Assembly: GCA_000238975.1 (NCBI GenBank) | Contig: CP002295.1 | Coordinates: forward strand, 1,664,299-1,728,298 | Length of the DNA stretch: 64,000 nt | Source: Serratia symbiotica str. 'Cinara cedri' | Lineage (GTDB): Bacteria; Pseudomonadota; Gammaproteobacteria; Enterobacterales; Enterobacteriaceae | Direction: 5' to 3' | Shown here: piece by piece, positions 1 to 11,510 of the stretch | Layout of the letters: each line of letters starts with the position of its first letter | How positions within the stretch are numbered: the first letter of the stretch is position 1 | Program-made: the position numbers and the translations under genes | The notes under the pieces: model-generated | Database searches by the model: none | What the model was told of the DNA's origin: nothing | What the model saw: the letters and a program-made list of their open reading frames with translations, nothing else

Positions 1-313
1 TCTTGCGCGTATACGTTAGACAAGTGGATCTCAATAAAGGGGATCTACACCCCTAGCAATGCATCGCGTAACGCAACGCTGGTGTGTGTAAAAGCAGCCG
101 GGTTAATAAAATGAAATCAATATTACTAAGCCCCTAATGAATACGGTCAATTAATAGATGCTAGGGGTTAAATTGCAAATGGTTTAGTATGATATCTAGT
201 CTAGACACCTAGTTTTCTGACTCATAAACACTAATATTGTGTAGCCATACTTATCACTCACCCCTAATAGATTAATATTTAGGTCATTTAAAAACATGAA
301 ATTAATACGACAT
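1..313 (-). pseudogene. aroQ: aroQ fossil: type II 3-dehydroquinate dehydratase, 5' part, runs off the left edge
   Basis: Reading the minus strand from ATG at 313-311 gives M-S-Y-stop-F-M-F-L-N, which aligns with the MSDKFHILLLN start of enterobacterial AroQ. It continues with LNINLLG and DKYGYT (family: LNLLGTREPEKYGYT), then, after a frameshift near position 103, NPAAFTHTSVALRDALLGV and, past a TAG, IPFIEIHLSNVYARE. The two best stretches are almost identical to the family. Damage: TAA at codon 4, further stops, at least one frameshift, and TAG where Gln is expected in LLGVQIPF. The NGPN substrate motif has become NDLN. The enzyme would convert 3-dehydroquinate to 3-dehydroshikimate in the shikimate pathway. 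In Yersinia- and Sodalis-like genomes aroQ precedes accBC, so accB and accC are expected just left of the window. The identification is firm; the gene cannot be functional. Confidence 0.9.
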
Positions 314-720
314 TCTGCGCTAGAATGTTTATTAATAAATCAATATTATAGACAATAACCTGATGTCACTGATTTGTCACCTATTAAGAGGGAAGTTTAC
401 TTTGAGAGTAAAAATAAAACCAAATTTTATAACGATATCATAACAATTTACAGCTAAATACTCAATTTATTAACAGTAATATTACATACCAAATTATATG
501 ATTAATATAATAATAATGTTTATAAAATGAAGTTCAAAAAAACTTTAGCCTATAGGTAATACCCATCATACGTGCTAAAATTAACACAATTTTATCATAG
601 CATGATATACATCATACCCCTTTTTAAAAAACTACTTATAACCTCATTCATTAGATACAACCATAATCCTACCTGCTCTTTAAGTACCTAACTACTACCT
701 ATACATCACAGATCACCTCT

Positions 721-780
721 TAATTACCAAGTGATTAAAGATAATTATCTTAATTACCAAATGATTAAAGATAATTATCT
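721..780. repeat. 30-bp tandem direct repeat, two copies
   Basis: Two adjacent 30-base units (721-750 and 751-780) begin TAATTACCAA and end ATAATTATCT. They differ at one base (GTGATT versus ATGATT). This is probably a replication-slippage duplication in decaying DNA. Confidence 0.9.
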
Positions 781-2860
781 AAAAAAATAAGGACCTGACA
801 CAAACAAGTATCAATGCAAATATTAATAATAGGAAAATACTACTTGAAAATCTTCTATGTTGTAACTTTAATTTTAGTTTAAATAAAAATTTTTATAAAT
901 CAAGAATCTATGATCCAGTGCTATTTATAGCAACAGCAAAGTATTTATTAGTAAATTCTTAAATATTCACTTAATGTCAACTATAAGCCGAATTACCTAT
1001 TAACTCATGCAGTAAATGACACAATTAATTACACAACTAATTTAACACATTCATTTATACTTTATGCTTAGGATATCATAACTAGTCCAAGCTAAAACAC
1101 CCTGATAACCAATTGACCCAGCTAGTTACAATAAGTTAGTGCCCACAAAAAAATCATCAATCATTATATGCTCACTTAATACTTATACAAAGTATATATG
1201 CTTTACTACAGTAAAGATAAGTCAATTATTACAGGCAGACAATAATTAATTAAACTTATAAGACAGATACCTATCTAACCATACCCCTTAGAAATTTATC
1301 AGTATTGCAATAACTATTAGAGATGAGATATAATCTCATACCATCTAGAATTAATTTCATAATAGTTGGTATTTGCAATACATTGTTTAAAATAGAAATT
1401 GTTCATACTAATTACGATTAGTATTAGAGTATTAGCACAAGTAAAAATCATATAATGTATTTAATTATTTAATTTGTTAATAACAGATAACTATAGTATC
1501 TATTTAAAACATTTTATGTATCAGTATTTTCAAATAAAAAACAAAATATCACTACCATGAGTTAAACAATAACAATGTTATAGCATAACAATCTATACCT
1601 CAAATAATATAAAGTTATAGATCAATAGAAACACATAGGTGGTAGAATTAATTTTATTAATATATTTTATACATCGTTATATTATCACTAAATAATCATT
1701 ATTTTAGCAAGAGAAAGGAAAATGAGTTAACCTTGCTTGATTACATGCAAGTGCATTACACCTAGTAGGCAATACGTCTAAAGATATACGCACTAATTAT
1801 ACACTAAATAAAAACAAAATTCTGCTATAAATTATCTATAGCAAAATAAATAATATCACAATACATTTAAAGAGCTATATACAATAATAATAACATAAGT
1901 ATTGACAACATAAGACGCTATACACGATTCAAATGCTTTTCAAGTTGCTAATCAAGAATGATTAACTAGCTTACTACAAATGAGTACGTAGTATACAAAT
2001 ATAATGTATATTCAGTAAATCACCTAAAACTTGAGGCATAAACTAATACATAGAGACACCAGTGCTAAATGCTAAGAGAGATACTAATATTTGATTAATA
2101 GTACATGTAGTCACAAATGAAGGTATACATAATCATCATGGTCCATACCTCCACTAAAGAGGTAAAATTAACTAAATTAATATTAAATTGCAGAAAGGAA
2201 AATTTTTATATATAGTTATCTCCTTTAAATAAAGGGACATGAAGCATAGTAAAAATATTAATACTCACTAATTGAGCATATTAACATATTAATTATGTGT
2301 AATACTATACATAGATATGGCCATTAAAGCAGCGAACAATGAACCATAAACCATGAATAAAGATCCTAATACTCTTAAAGAGAGGGTATATAGGCTCTGT
2401 AGTAATATACTACAAAATAGATAATCTCTATTAGATTACATAGATATAGTAGATATAATAGTTACGACGCTCATAATTTTGGCGTAAGATATCACTGGTC
2501 TAATAAGACTATTACTGATATTTATAATACGCAATGCAGTTCTATTCTATAATTTATATGACACCTATAGTGCTTACCTATTAATAAACACGCATATACT
2601 GAAAGATCGCGTAAATCTGAAATAAATACTCAGTTAAGTGATATAATTAATATAATGATATTAACTAGCATATCTGGAAAATGGATAATATATAGGATAT
2701 AAACCATCTAAAATACTTACAAGAAGTTATAACAAGCAATAAATATTGCAAATTTTAGACATGAACGAGGATGTTCATATAAGGTATATATCAAGATGAT
2801 CCTTGATATATAAAATGTGATATTTATACTATTTTCTGTATTTACTAAGAACGACAAAGA

Positions 2861-2888
2861 CTATCTTATTGCGATCTGACTAAGATAG
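2861..2888. repeat. inverted repeat upstream of mreB
   Basis: CTATCTTA at 2861-2868 pairs perfectly with TAAGATAG at 2881-2888 across a 12-base loop, about 90 bases before mreB. It has no T-run and does not look like a terminator. It could be a leader structure of the mre operon or chance in AT-rich DNA. Confidence 0.4.
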
Positions 2889-2927
2889 AATATTTTGCAC
2901 CTTATTGCTACTTAGCCTAGTTGGTAA

Positions 2928-4022
<1,095 letters not shown>

Positions 4023-4121
4023 TCTTTTATCACCAAGGTAGAGAAGTATATTAAATGATTTTGCATAACGCGAGAGTTAGGTACAATTTCTTTTTCCATT
4101 GTCAAGGAACCTCGCATAATT

Positions 4122-5069
4122 ATGAAGCCAATTTTCAGCAAAGAGACTTCCCTATCATTACGATTATTTTTGGCAATAATCGCAACCCTTGTCCTAATTT
4201 TCATTGAAAATAGATTTGATATATACATTAAGATACGTAAACATATGGATACCGCTATTAGTCCTTTATATTTCCTTGCTCATGGAGCACAAAAAGCTCT
4301 AGACGAACTATCAGAAAGACTAACAACACACCAACATTTAATACTAGAAAACCGTGCTCTGCACAAGGAACAGCTTCTGAAAAATAGCGATATTCTTCTT
4401 CTTGACCAAGTCAAACAAGAGAATGCTCGTTTACGTGAACTATTAGGATCACCTGTGCGCCAAAATGAACGTATAACAGTCACACAAGTCATTTTTACCA
4501 TTACTGAACCATATAGTAATCAGCTAGTAATAGATAAGGGATCAGACCATGGTGTATATGAAGGTCAACCGATAATAAACGACAAAGGCGTAATAGGTCA
4601 AGTAATCGCAGTAGCCAAAATCACCAGCCGAGTACTTCTCATTTGTGACCCAACACACGCTCTGCCGATTCAGATACTACGCAATGATATTCTTGCAATA
4701 GCCATAGGTAAAAGCTGCACTAATGATTTACAGCTGGACCATGTACCTAAAAATACCGATATTAGAGTCGGTGACATTCTGGTAACCTCTGGTTTAGGCG
4801 GTAGATTCCCAGAAGGTTATCCAGTAGCGATAGTTTCATCTGTTAAAATAGACAACCAGCACGCCTATACTATAATCCACGCTAGACCAACTGCCAGACT
4901 ACAACGCCTCCGTTATCTACTACTGCTTTGGGGGACAAACAAAAATGGTCATACTCCACTACCAGTGGACGAAGTCCATCGAGTAGCTAATGAGCGTATG
5001 GCACATATGATACCACAAGGACTACCGCCGATTAAAACCTTTAAGCCGCCATCACGGGGAGCTAATTAA
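4122..5069 (+). CDS. mreC: rod-shape-determining protein MreC, short C-terminus
   Basis: MreC is a bitopic inner-membrane protein whose periplasmic part scaffolds the elongasome and activates PBP2/RodA. The product starts MKPIFSKETSL like E. coli, has one membrane segment at about residues 11-30, a coiled-coil region around 65-108 (ENARLRELLGSP) and the two beta-barrel lobes (VIDKGSDHGVYEGQP; TSGLGGRFPEGYPVA). It is 315 residues against 367 in E. coli: the Pro/Ala/Gln-rich tail that follows the barrel is missing, which should not affect the folded domain. Its stop codon shares one base with the start of mreD (TAATG), as expected for coupled translation. Confidence 0.97.
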   Translation: MKPIFSKETSLSLRLFLAIIATLVLIFIENRFDIYIKIRKHMDTAISPLYFLAHGAQKALDELSERLTTHQHLILENRALHKEQLLKNSDILLLDQVKQENARLRELLGSPVRQNERITVTQVIFTITEPYSNQLVIDKGSDHGVYEGQPIINDKGVIGQVIAVAKITSRVLLICDPTHALPIQILRNDILAIAIGKSCTNDLQLDHVPKNTDIRVGDILVTSGLGGRFPEGYPVAIVSSVKIDNQHAYTIIHARPTARLQRLRYLLLLWGTNKNGHTPLPVDEVHRVANERMAHMIPQGLPPIKTFKPPSRGAN

Positions 5070-5554
5070 TGAATAATTACTGTATTAATGAGAGGTGGAT
5101 CATCTTATTATCATTTTTAATAGCATTAACATTGGACATGCTGCCATGGCCAGAGCAAATATATATGTTTCGCCCCTCCTGGTTAGAGTTAATACTTGTT
5201 TATTGGGTAATGATATTACCGCATCGGATTAATATTGGCACCGGTTTACTACTCGGACTCATTATGGACCTAATCTTAGGTTCTACACTAGGGATACGTG
5301 CATTATTGCTGAGTATAATAGCTTATATAATAGCATTCAAAGATCAACTATTTCGCAGCATAACGTTATGGCAACAAGCAGTAATTTTAATACTGCTAAC
5401 ACTATTAATAGATATAATCGCATTCTCCATAGAATTTTTAGTAATTAAATCCTCATTTCGCCCAGAAATATTATGGAATAGTATAATAAATGGTATTCTA
5501 TGGCCATGGTTATGCTTACTTATGCGTAAAATACGCCGCCCACTTATAGTATAA
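5069..5554 (+). CDS. mreD: rod-shape-determining protein MreD
   Basis: A polytopic inner-membrane partner of MreC, 161 residues (162 in E. coli), with about five hydrophobic segments. Conserved stretches include the N-terminal ALTLDMLPWPEQ and RPSWLELILVYWV, and the family's GLLLGLIMDLILGS-type loop. The start overlaps the mreC stop by one base. It is the last intact gene of the mreBCD operon; the maf and rng genes that normally follow are gone or fossil. Confidence 0.96.
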   Translation: MNNYCINERWIILLSFLIALTLDMLPWPEQIYMFRPSWLELILVYWVMILPHRINIGTGLLLGLIMDLILGSTLGIRALLLSIIAYIIAFKDQLFRSITLWQQAVILILLTLLIDIIAFSIEFLVIKSSFRPEILWNSIINGILWPWLCLLMRKIRRPLIV

Positions 5555-6022
5555 AAATTAAATACTTTAGACCTAATTATTCTAACCCTAGAACATATAT
5601 CTTTTACATTAGCGATGTTTTAAACTAAAAACTATAAAGTAGAAATATATACCTAAAAATACTAACAATATTGGCATGCTAATAATATCTTACTATCATT
5701 AAGCTATAATTATAAAATTACTTTAATTGCTAAACAGTGCAGTAATAATACCCCTACAATGTGATTAATATACATCTATATTCAAATTGGTCATTATATA
5801 TATCAATAACAAATTATAAAAATCAAGATCAGACTTTGCTTTATAAAGATAAATAAACATTATTATACTATAATAAATATAATACTAATATACTCATTAA
5901 ATCTCATAAGCTACCTAGTAAGTTTATCATATTAGATAATCCAATAACTTATTTACTTATAAATATAAATCCATATAACTATAATTTTCCAATACTAAAA
6001 AATACAATAACTTAGCTATTAT
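5555..6022. other. non-coding stretch at the maf (yhdE) position
   Basis: About 470 bases between mreD and the 9-bp array. In relatives maf lies between mreD and rng. No Maf motif could be matched by eye, so the gene is either decayed beyond recognition or partly replaced by the array. Confidence 0.5.
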
Positions 6023-6202
6023 AGATATTACAGATATTACAGATATTACAGATATTACAGATATTACAGATATTACAGATATTACAGATATTACAGATAT
6101 TACAGATATTACAGATATTACAGATATTACAGATATTACAGATATTACAGATATTACAGATATTACAGATATTACAGATATTACAGATATTACAGATATT
6201 AC
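6023..6202. repeat. 9-bp minisatellite, 20 perfect copies of AGATATTAC
   Basis: Twenty uninterrupted copies of AGATATTAC fill exactly 180 bases. Because 9 is a multiple of 3, the minus strand reads as an open (Ile-Ser-Val)n frame of 85 codons, but that frame starts at a TTG without a ribosome binding site and resembles no protein. The array ends four bases before the fossil rng start codon. Perfect identity of all copies implies recent expansion by slippage. Confidence 0.97.
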
Positions 6203-6206
6203 CAGC

Positions 6207-7649
6207 ATGATCAATTAGTAACTAGTTAATTTCATGCTGTATGAGAAATAAAATTATATATACTGAAAATAGCGCTTTATAAGAAATAGATATTCAGCAC
6301 AGATCTCAAATCGGCACTATAGAAAATTTTTATTACCTAAAAATAATATTACCAGCATACCAATATTTTACTCAATATAAAATATTTATAAAGTTATATA
6401 AATTTATACAAGGCTCCCTATCTACATACTTTTGATCACGTGTCATATATTACATATATTATTGATCTTATTATATCACTAATCTTAAGAAAAGTAATTT
6501 TTGTGTAAGCTATATTACTGAAATAATGCTTTTAAATCAGGACATAATAATATAAATAATACAGGAACTACTAGAAACTAAAAAATTATTACCACTATAA
6601 TAATGATGCCTTTATATTACTTAATTTTACCCCAAAGAAAAGAAGTGTGGTAATATCATAATATATACATAGTACAGATCAGCATAATTCTCGAAAAAAC
6701 CCTTATTATTCATTAGGGGATGCTAACTAATTATTCGTAATATGACAACAACCAATAACAATAATGTAGGGTAATAAATAACTTAATAACCTGATAGCCA
6801 ATTTACTAGAGCGTAAAATATAACCTAACCCAATATTAAGTAACATAGCGCACAAACGCTACCTTACATAACAGATTATGTACTATGTACTAATAGTACT
6901 TAAAATATAAACATTCATCCTAATCTTAGACAGATCTAATATAGAATATACCAGTATATACACGCCTGATGTCACACCAGTAAGTAGAGTTATATATAGG
7001 CAATTTACTAATCTCATACCTTTGTATGATGCAAAACTAACACCCAGTTAACACTGGCTTATCAGGTATCGTTAAAATTAGCTAACAACTTAATTATTGA
7101 GCACACCAGAAAAATATAGCCATCATTAACACCAATACTTAAACTTTCATCAATTACTACAATATTAAAAAAACCATATTTTACATAAACCTTAAAGCTA
7201 ACCTAGTTATTGAAAGTTTATTCAGTGTGTATGAACTGCGCAATATGATAATGATTAGTAATATACATAATCAGACTTAGTGAGCAGAGAACAAATACTT
7301 TATTTATATGCGCTAGAGAAAGTATTAAGTGAAAAGATAATTGAAATTATAATTCATAATTTTAACTAGTTAAATATACTCTCTATTATAATTGCCCTGC
7401 CTGTAGTTAGCGCAATACAATAAAAATATCAGCAAACGTATGTTAGAAGACATCGCATGAGACTTTATGCATAAATAACTCTAACTACTTAGATTATTTT
7501 CCGATATATACTTTAAGAGGAATTAGTAAATTATTGACAATATATAACCTAATACGTTCACTCTAGTTGCTGTTTTAACTAGTTAAAAATTAAAAGCATA
7601 GATCGAACTACTTTATAGAACATAATCATTAGAAACTATCATAATGTAA
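6207..7649 (+). pseudogene. rng: rng fossil: ribonuclease G, near full length
   Basis: RNase G is an RNase E-family endonuclease that matures the 16S rRNA 5' end. The fossil starts at ATG 6207-6209 (M-I-N-stop-stop-L-V-N against MTAELLVN). After a +1 shift it reads IIYTENSAL-stop-EIDIQHR against VAYIDGGILQEIHIER, then NFYYLKIILPAYQYF against NIYKGRVSRVLPGMQAAF. The 3' end is equally clear: at 7563-7649, 29 codons align without gaps with the family C-terminus (K-L-K-A-stop-I-E-L-L-Y against VKVQIEPLY), ending at TAA in register. Total length is 1443 bases against about 1470 in E. coli. Multiple stops and shifts exclude function. It keeps its ancestral place between maf and yhdP. Confidence 0.85.
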
Positions 7650-7718
7650 CCCTTCCCACAAAGTGCAGCATATTAAATCTATATTTTCGCGACATGCAAT
7701 AGTAGCAAGGAGAACTGC

Positions 7719-10700
7719 GTGAGGCAACTGCCTAAAATTTTGTTAGCAACGAGCACTATAGTCATTATTATTATAGCCTTGCTAATTAGTGTATTGCGCT
7801 TAGTACTACCTACAATCAACTACTATCGCCCGCAGTTACTGGAGATGGCGGTAAATCTATCGCAAATACCTATACATGCTAATTTTATACAGGGTAGTTG
7901 GCATGCCCATGGACCACGACTAGAAATGCGTGATATAAACGCAACTACACCAAAAGGTAGCATATATATTAAACGTCTTATAGTAACAATAGACGCATGG
8001 AGATCACTGCTGTACTGGCGTTGGCAATTTCGTGACATTACTGTTTACGAATTAGAACTAAATATGAATACCATACTTAGCGGTAATAATTATCCGGAAC
8101 AGTTTATCGAACCAAAAAAAATGATTAAACTAGGACTGCAACAACTAGCTAACTTTAACTTACGCAATAGCCGTATCTCCTTCCTGACCAATGCCGGCTT
8201 ACGCACTGTACTAGAAATACCCCAAATCATTGTGCGCAATAATCACAATCGCCATCGTGCTGAAGGCAATATAACACTATTACCGCTAAATGGTCAGCGC
8301 GGCATGATACACATGCGCATGGATCTACTTAATAATAATGAATTATTAAATCGCGGTACAATTTATATTCAAGCCGATAATATTGACATGAAGCACTGGT
8401 TTACCCATTTAATGTACACTAATATTGCAATAAAAAATGTAGAATGTGGTGTAGAGTCCTGGATACAAATTCAAGATAACAACATCACTGGGGCGCATAT
8501 AATACTGAAACAGGGAATAATAAATTGGAGTACAGATACTAAACAACATCAAGTCAACCTAGATAATTTAGTATTATCGACACAGCACGCGGACATAGGT
8601 TGGCATATTAATCTCTCTAAATGGCAAATGAGTGTTAATGGAAAAACTTTGACGCAAGATGAATTTTATGCACTTTGGTTACCTGAAAATAAAGCATTAG
8701 GGCAAAATACAGAACTGCGCATACGTGCAACAGATATTCAACTTGAAAGCATATCCTTACTATTACCTGCTTGCTCATTTCTGAGCCCAGAATTACTAAA
8801 GCACTGGAATAATATACATCCGCAAGGTATAATTTCAATATTAGCACTAGATATTCCCTTGACACAACCAGAACAAACTCGTTTTAAAGTAGTTTGGCAA
8901 AATATTAATTGGCGACCATGGAAACACCTCCCTGGTATTAATCACTTCTCTGGCACCTTAGGTGGCCTAGCAATAAAAGGACGACTGGCCATAGACATTA
9001 ACGATAGTCAGTTAACCTCTAACGGTATGTTTCGTGAGCCAATAGAAATTCATAACGCACATGGCGCAATAATTTGGCGTTACCATAATAGAATCCTAGA
9101 ATTATCTAGCAAGGACATAGATATCAAAGCTAAATCATTATGGCTTCATGGTAATTTTTGCTATCAGCAAAAAAAACAAGGAACACCTTGGCTAAGTATT
9201 CTAGCAGACTTTCGCCTTTATAACGGCACAGAAGCCTGGCATTATCTGCCACAACAAATCATAAGTAAATCATTAGTAGGCTATCTGAGTAGAGCTATTC
9301 AGGGTGGGGAGATAGATAATGCTACGCTAATTTATAGAGGCAATCCACAACATTTCCCATATTTTAAAAATAAAGACATATTTAAAATATTTATTCCTTT
9401 ACGTAATTCCACGTTACAGTTTCAACCAAACTGGCCGAAACTAACTAATCTAAATATCGACCTAAAATTAGTTAATCATACACTATGGATGCGAGCACCA
9501 CACGTAAAACTAGGCAAAATAGATGCAAAAGATATTAAAGTAATGATTCCAAACTATTTTAAGGCACCATTATTGATGATTGATGCTAAAATAATCGGAG
9601 ATAGTAATCACTTTTATAACTACCTCAAACAGACACCAATGCATAATTGGATTGGGTCAGCACTAAATAAATTAAAGCTTAGTGGCAATGTTAAAGGTCA
9701 TTTACATCTTGATATTCCGTTAAATAGTGGGCAGATAAAAACAAAGGGAGTCGTAAAATTATATAATAACTCACCACAAATAAATCTGCTAGAAGATAAA
9801 TTACATGCACGATACCACAAATTCTCCTTTAAAAACGGCAATCTACAAAGCAACAACATATCAGTTCAGTGGCTAGAACAACCAACGATTATAAAATTTA
9901 GTACTGGTACAAGAAAAAAAGATTATATAATTAATATTAATTTAAAAACAATATGGAAATTTAATAAGTTGCCAACTATACCACAAGAGATAACTAAAAA
10001 TATTAATGGTATTATATCATGGATAGGCAATATTACTGTAGTTCTACCTCATTACGGTAAGGCTAATTACGACATAACTTTAGATGCAGATCTTACAAAA
10101 GTAAATAGTTACTTACCTTTGCCACTAACAAAACCAGCAGGAAAAGAATTTTCACTAAAGTTACATATCAAGGGAGACTCAAAACAATTTAAATTAATTA
10201 GCAAGATTGGTAAACAAAATCATTTCAATAGTGAATGGATTATTGACAAAAAACAAGTAACACTAATACGTGCAATATATCAAAATATTAGCGGTAAAAT
10301 ACTACCGCTACCAGTTAGCAAGTCGCTAATTATTCATCTACCACTATTGGATTGCGAGCAGTGGCTAGCATTATTAGCACAGACACTCAAGCACAATCGC
10401 AACCTAAACAACATCAGTTTTCCAGATACGATCATACTTAAAACACCCCAAATGCTACTCGGGGGACAAGTTTGGCATCAGATAACACTTATAACTAAAA
10501 ACCAACAGAATGAAGTACAGGTGAGCGCTAAAGGCAATGAAATAAACGGTAACCTACAGATACTAAATAAAAAGCCATGGCGCGCTAACATCAACTATCT
10601 ATATTACAACCCACAATTTACGCATAATATAAACTCACTTATGACGATAAATACTAACTCTCAGGCAACATATTTACATAATTGGCCTGAATTAACACTA

Positions 10701-11510
10701 CACTGCAAATCATGCTGGGTATTAGGAAAAAACCTAGGCAAGGTTGAGGCTAATCTAACCTATAAGAAAAATAACCTAACACTAAATTATGGGCTAATTG
10801 ATACAGGTCAGGATCATATAACTAGTAGCGGGCAATATAACCTAAGTACGCAAGGAGTAAATAGCTCATTTAAAGGTAAAATCATAGGCAATAAATTAGA
10901 TAACACTGCTGCATATTTTGGTATTACTGCCCCGCTACACGGTGGACCATATAATATAAATTATGATCTACATTGGTACGGACAACCCTGGCAGCCACAG
11001 ATAAACACCATTAGCGGCACATTAGACATTACAATAGGCAAGGGGAAAATTAATAGTATCGGTGGTAGTTATATTGAGCAATTACTACGTCTAGTAAGCG
11101 TTAATACATTACTACGTAAGTTGCATTTTGATTTTAGTGATACCATTGGAAAAGGTTTTTACTTTGATTCTATCCATGGTCTAGCATCACTGCAAAACGG
11201 TATATTACATACTAATAACTTATTAATTGATGGATTAGCAGCAGATATCTCCATAATCGGAGAAATCGACCTAGCACACAACTATATTAATATGACAGCT
11301 ATAGTTGCGCCAGCAATTTCAACCACTATTAGCGTAGCAACTGCGTTGATCGTTAATCCTATTGTTGGTGCTGCAATATTTGCCGCCTCTCAGGTGTTGA
11401 AGCCAATATGGAGAAAGATCCCCGTAATTCGTTACTACATTAGCGGTAATCTGCAACAACCGAACATTTATGGGGCATTTCATGAACCAAAGAAGAATAA
11501 ATCTCCATAA
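7719..11510 (+). CDS. yhdP: giant AsmA-like envelope protein YhdP
   Basis: YhdP is an inner-membrane-anchored, periplasm-spanning AsmA/TamB-like protein that, in E. coli, moves phospholipids towards the outer membrane together with TamB and YdbH. The product is 1263 residues (1266 in E. coli) and opens MRQLPKILLATST. It has one N-terminal membrane helix at about residues 7-30 and then a long repeat-rich beta domain with no further membrane segment until the typical Ala/Val-rich C-terminal region (PAISTTISVATALIVNPIVG, about 1190-1225). The start is GTG, well supported by AAGGAG at 7707-7712, six bases upstream. It is by far the largest intact gene here and follows the rng fossil, as in E. coli. 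Retention suggests real selection for outer-membrane lipid supply. Confidence 0.95.
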   Translation: MRQLPKILLATSTIVIIIIALLISVLRLVLPTINYYRPQLLEMAVNLSQIPIHANFIQGSWHAHGPRLEMRDINATTPKGSIYIKRLIVTIDAWRSLLYWRWQFRDITVYELELNMNTILSGNNYPEQFIEPKKMIKLGLQQLANFNLRNSRISFLTNAGLRTVLEIPQIIVRNNHNRHRAEGNITLLPLNGQRGMIHMRMDLLNNNELLNRGTIYIQADNIDMKHWFTHLMYTNIAIKNVECGVESWIQIQDNNITGAHIILKQGIINWSTDTKQHQVNLDNLVLSTQHADIGWHINLSKWQMSVNGKTLTQDEFYALWLPENKALGQNTELRIRATDIQLESISLLLPACSFLSPELLKHWNNIHPQGIISILALDIPLTQPEQTRFKVVWQNINWRPWKHLPGINHFSGTLGGLAIKGRLAIDINDSQLTSNGMFREPIEIHNAHGAIIWRYHNRILELSSKDIDIKAKSLWLHGNFCYQQKKQGTPWLSILADFRLYNGTEAWHYLPQQIISKSLVGYLSRAIQGGEIDNATLIYRGNPQHFPYFKNKDIFKIFIPLRNSTLQFQPNWPKLTNLNIDLKLVNHTLWMRAPHVKLGKIDAKDIKVMIPNYFKAPLLMIDAKIIGDSNHFYNYLKQTPMHNWIGSALNKLKLSGNVKGHLHLDIPLNSGQIKTKGVVKLYNNSPQINLLEDKLHARYHKFSFKNGNLQSNNISVQWLEQPTIIKFSTGTRKKDYIININLKTIWKFNKLPTIPQEITKNINGIISWIGNITVVLPHYGKANYDITLDADLTKVNSYLPLPLTKPAGKEFSLKLHIKGDSKQFKLISKIGKQNHFNSEWIIDKKQVTLIRAIYQNISGKILPLPVSKSLIIHLPLLDCEQWLALLAQTLKHNRNLNNISFPDTIILKTPQMLLGGQVWHQITLITKNQQNEVQVSAKGNEINGNLQILNKKPWRANINYLYYNPQFTHNINSLMTINTNSQATYLHNWPELTLHCKSCWVLGKNLGKVEANLTYKKNNLTLNYGLIDTGQDHITSSGQYNLSTQGVNSSFKGKIIGNKLDNTAAYFGITAPLHGGPYNINYDLHWYGQPWQPQINTISGTLDITIGKGKINSIGGSYIEQLLRLVSVNTLLRKLHFDFSDTIGKGFYFDSIHGLASLQNGILHTNNLLIDGLAADISIIGEIDLAHNYINMTAIVAPAISTTISVATALIVNPIVGAAIFAASQVLKPIWRKIPVIRYYISGNLQQPNIYGAFHEPKKNKSP

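Noticed and set aside
6023-6202. Possible CRISPR-like array
   Set aside because: Units are 9 bp, contiguous and without spacers; no cas genes in the window.
5957-6214. Open frame of 85 codons on the minus strand made of Ile-Ser-Val repeats
   Set aside because: It is only the translation of the 9-bp array, with a TTG start, no ribosome site and no protein family.
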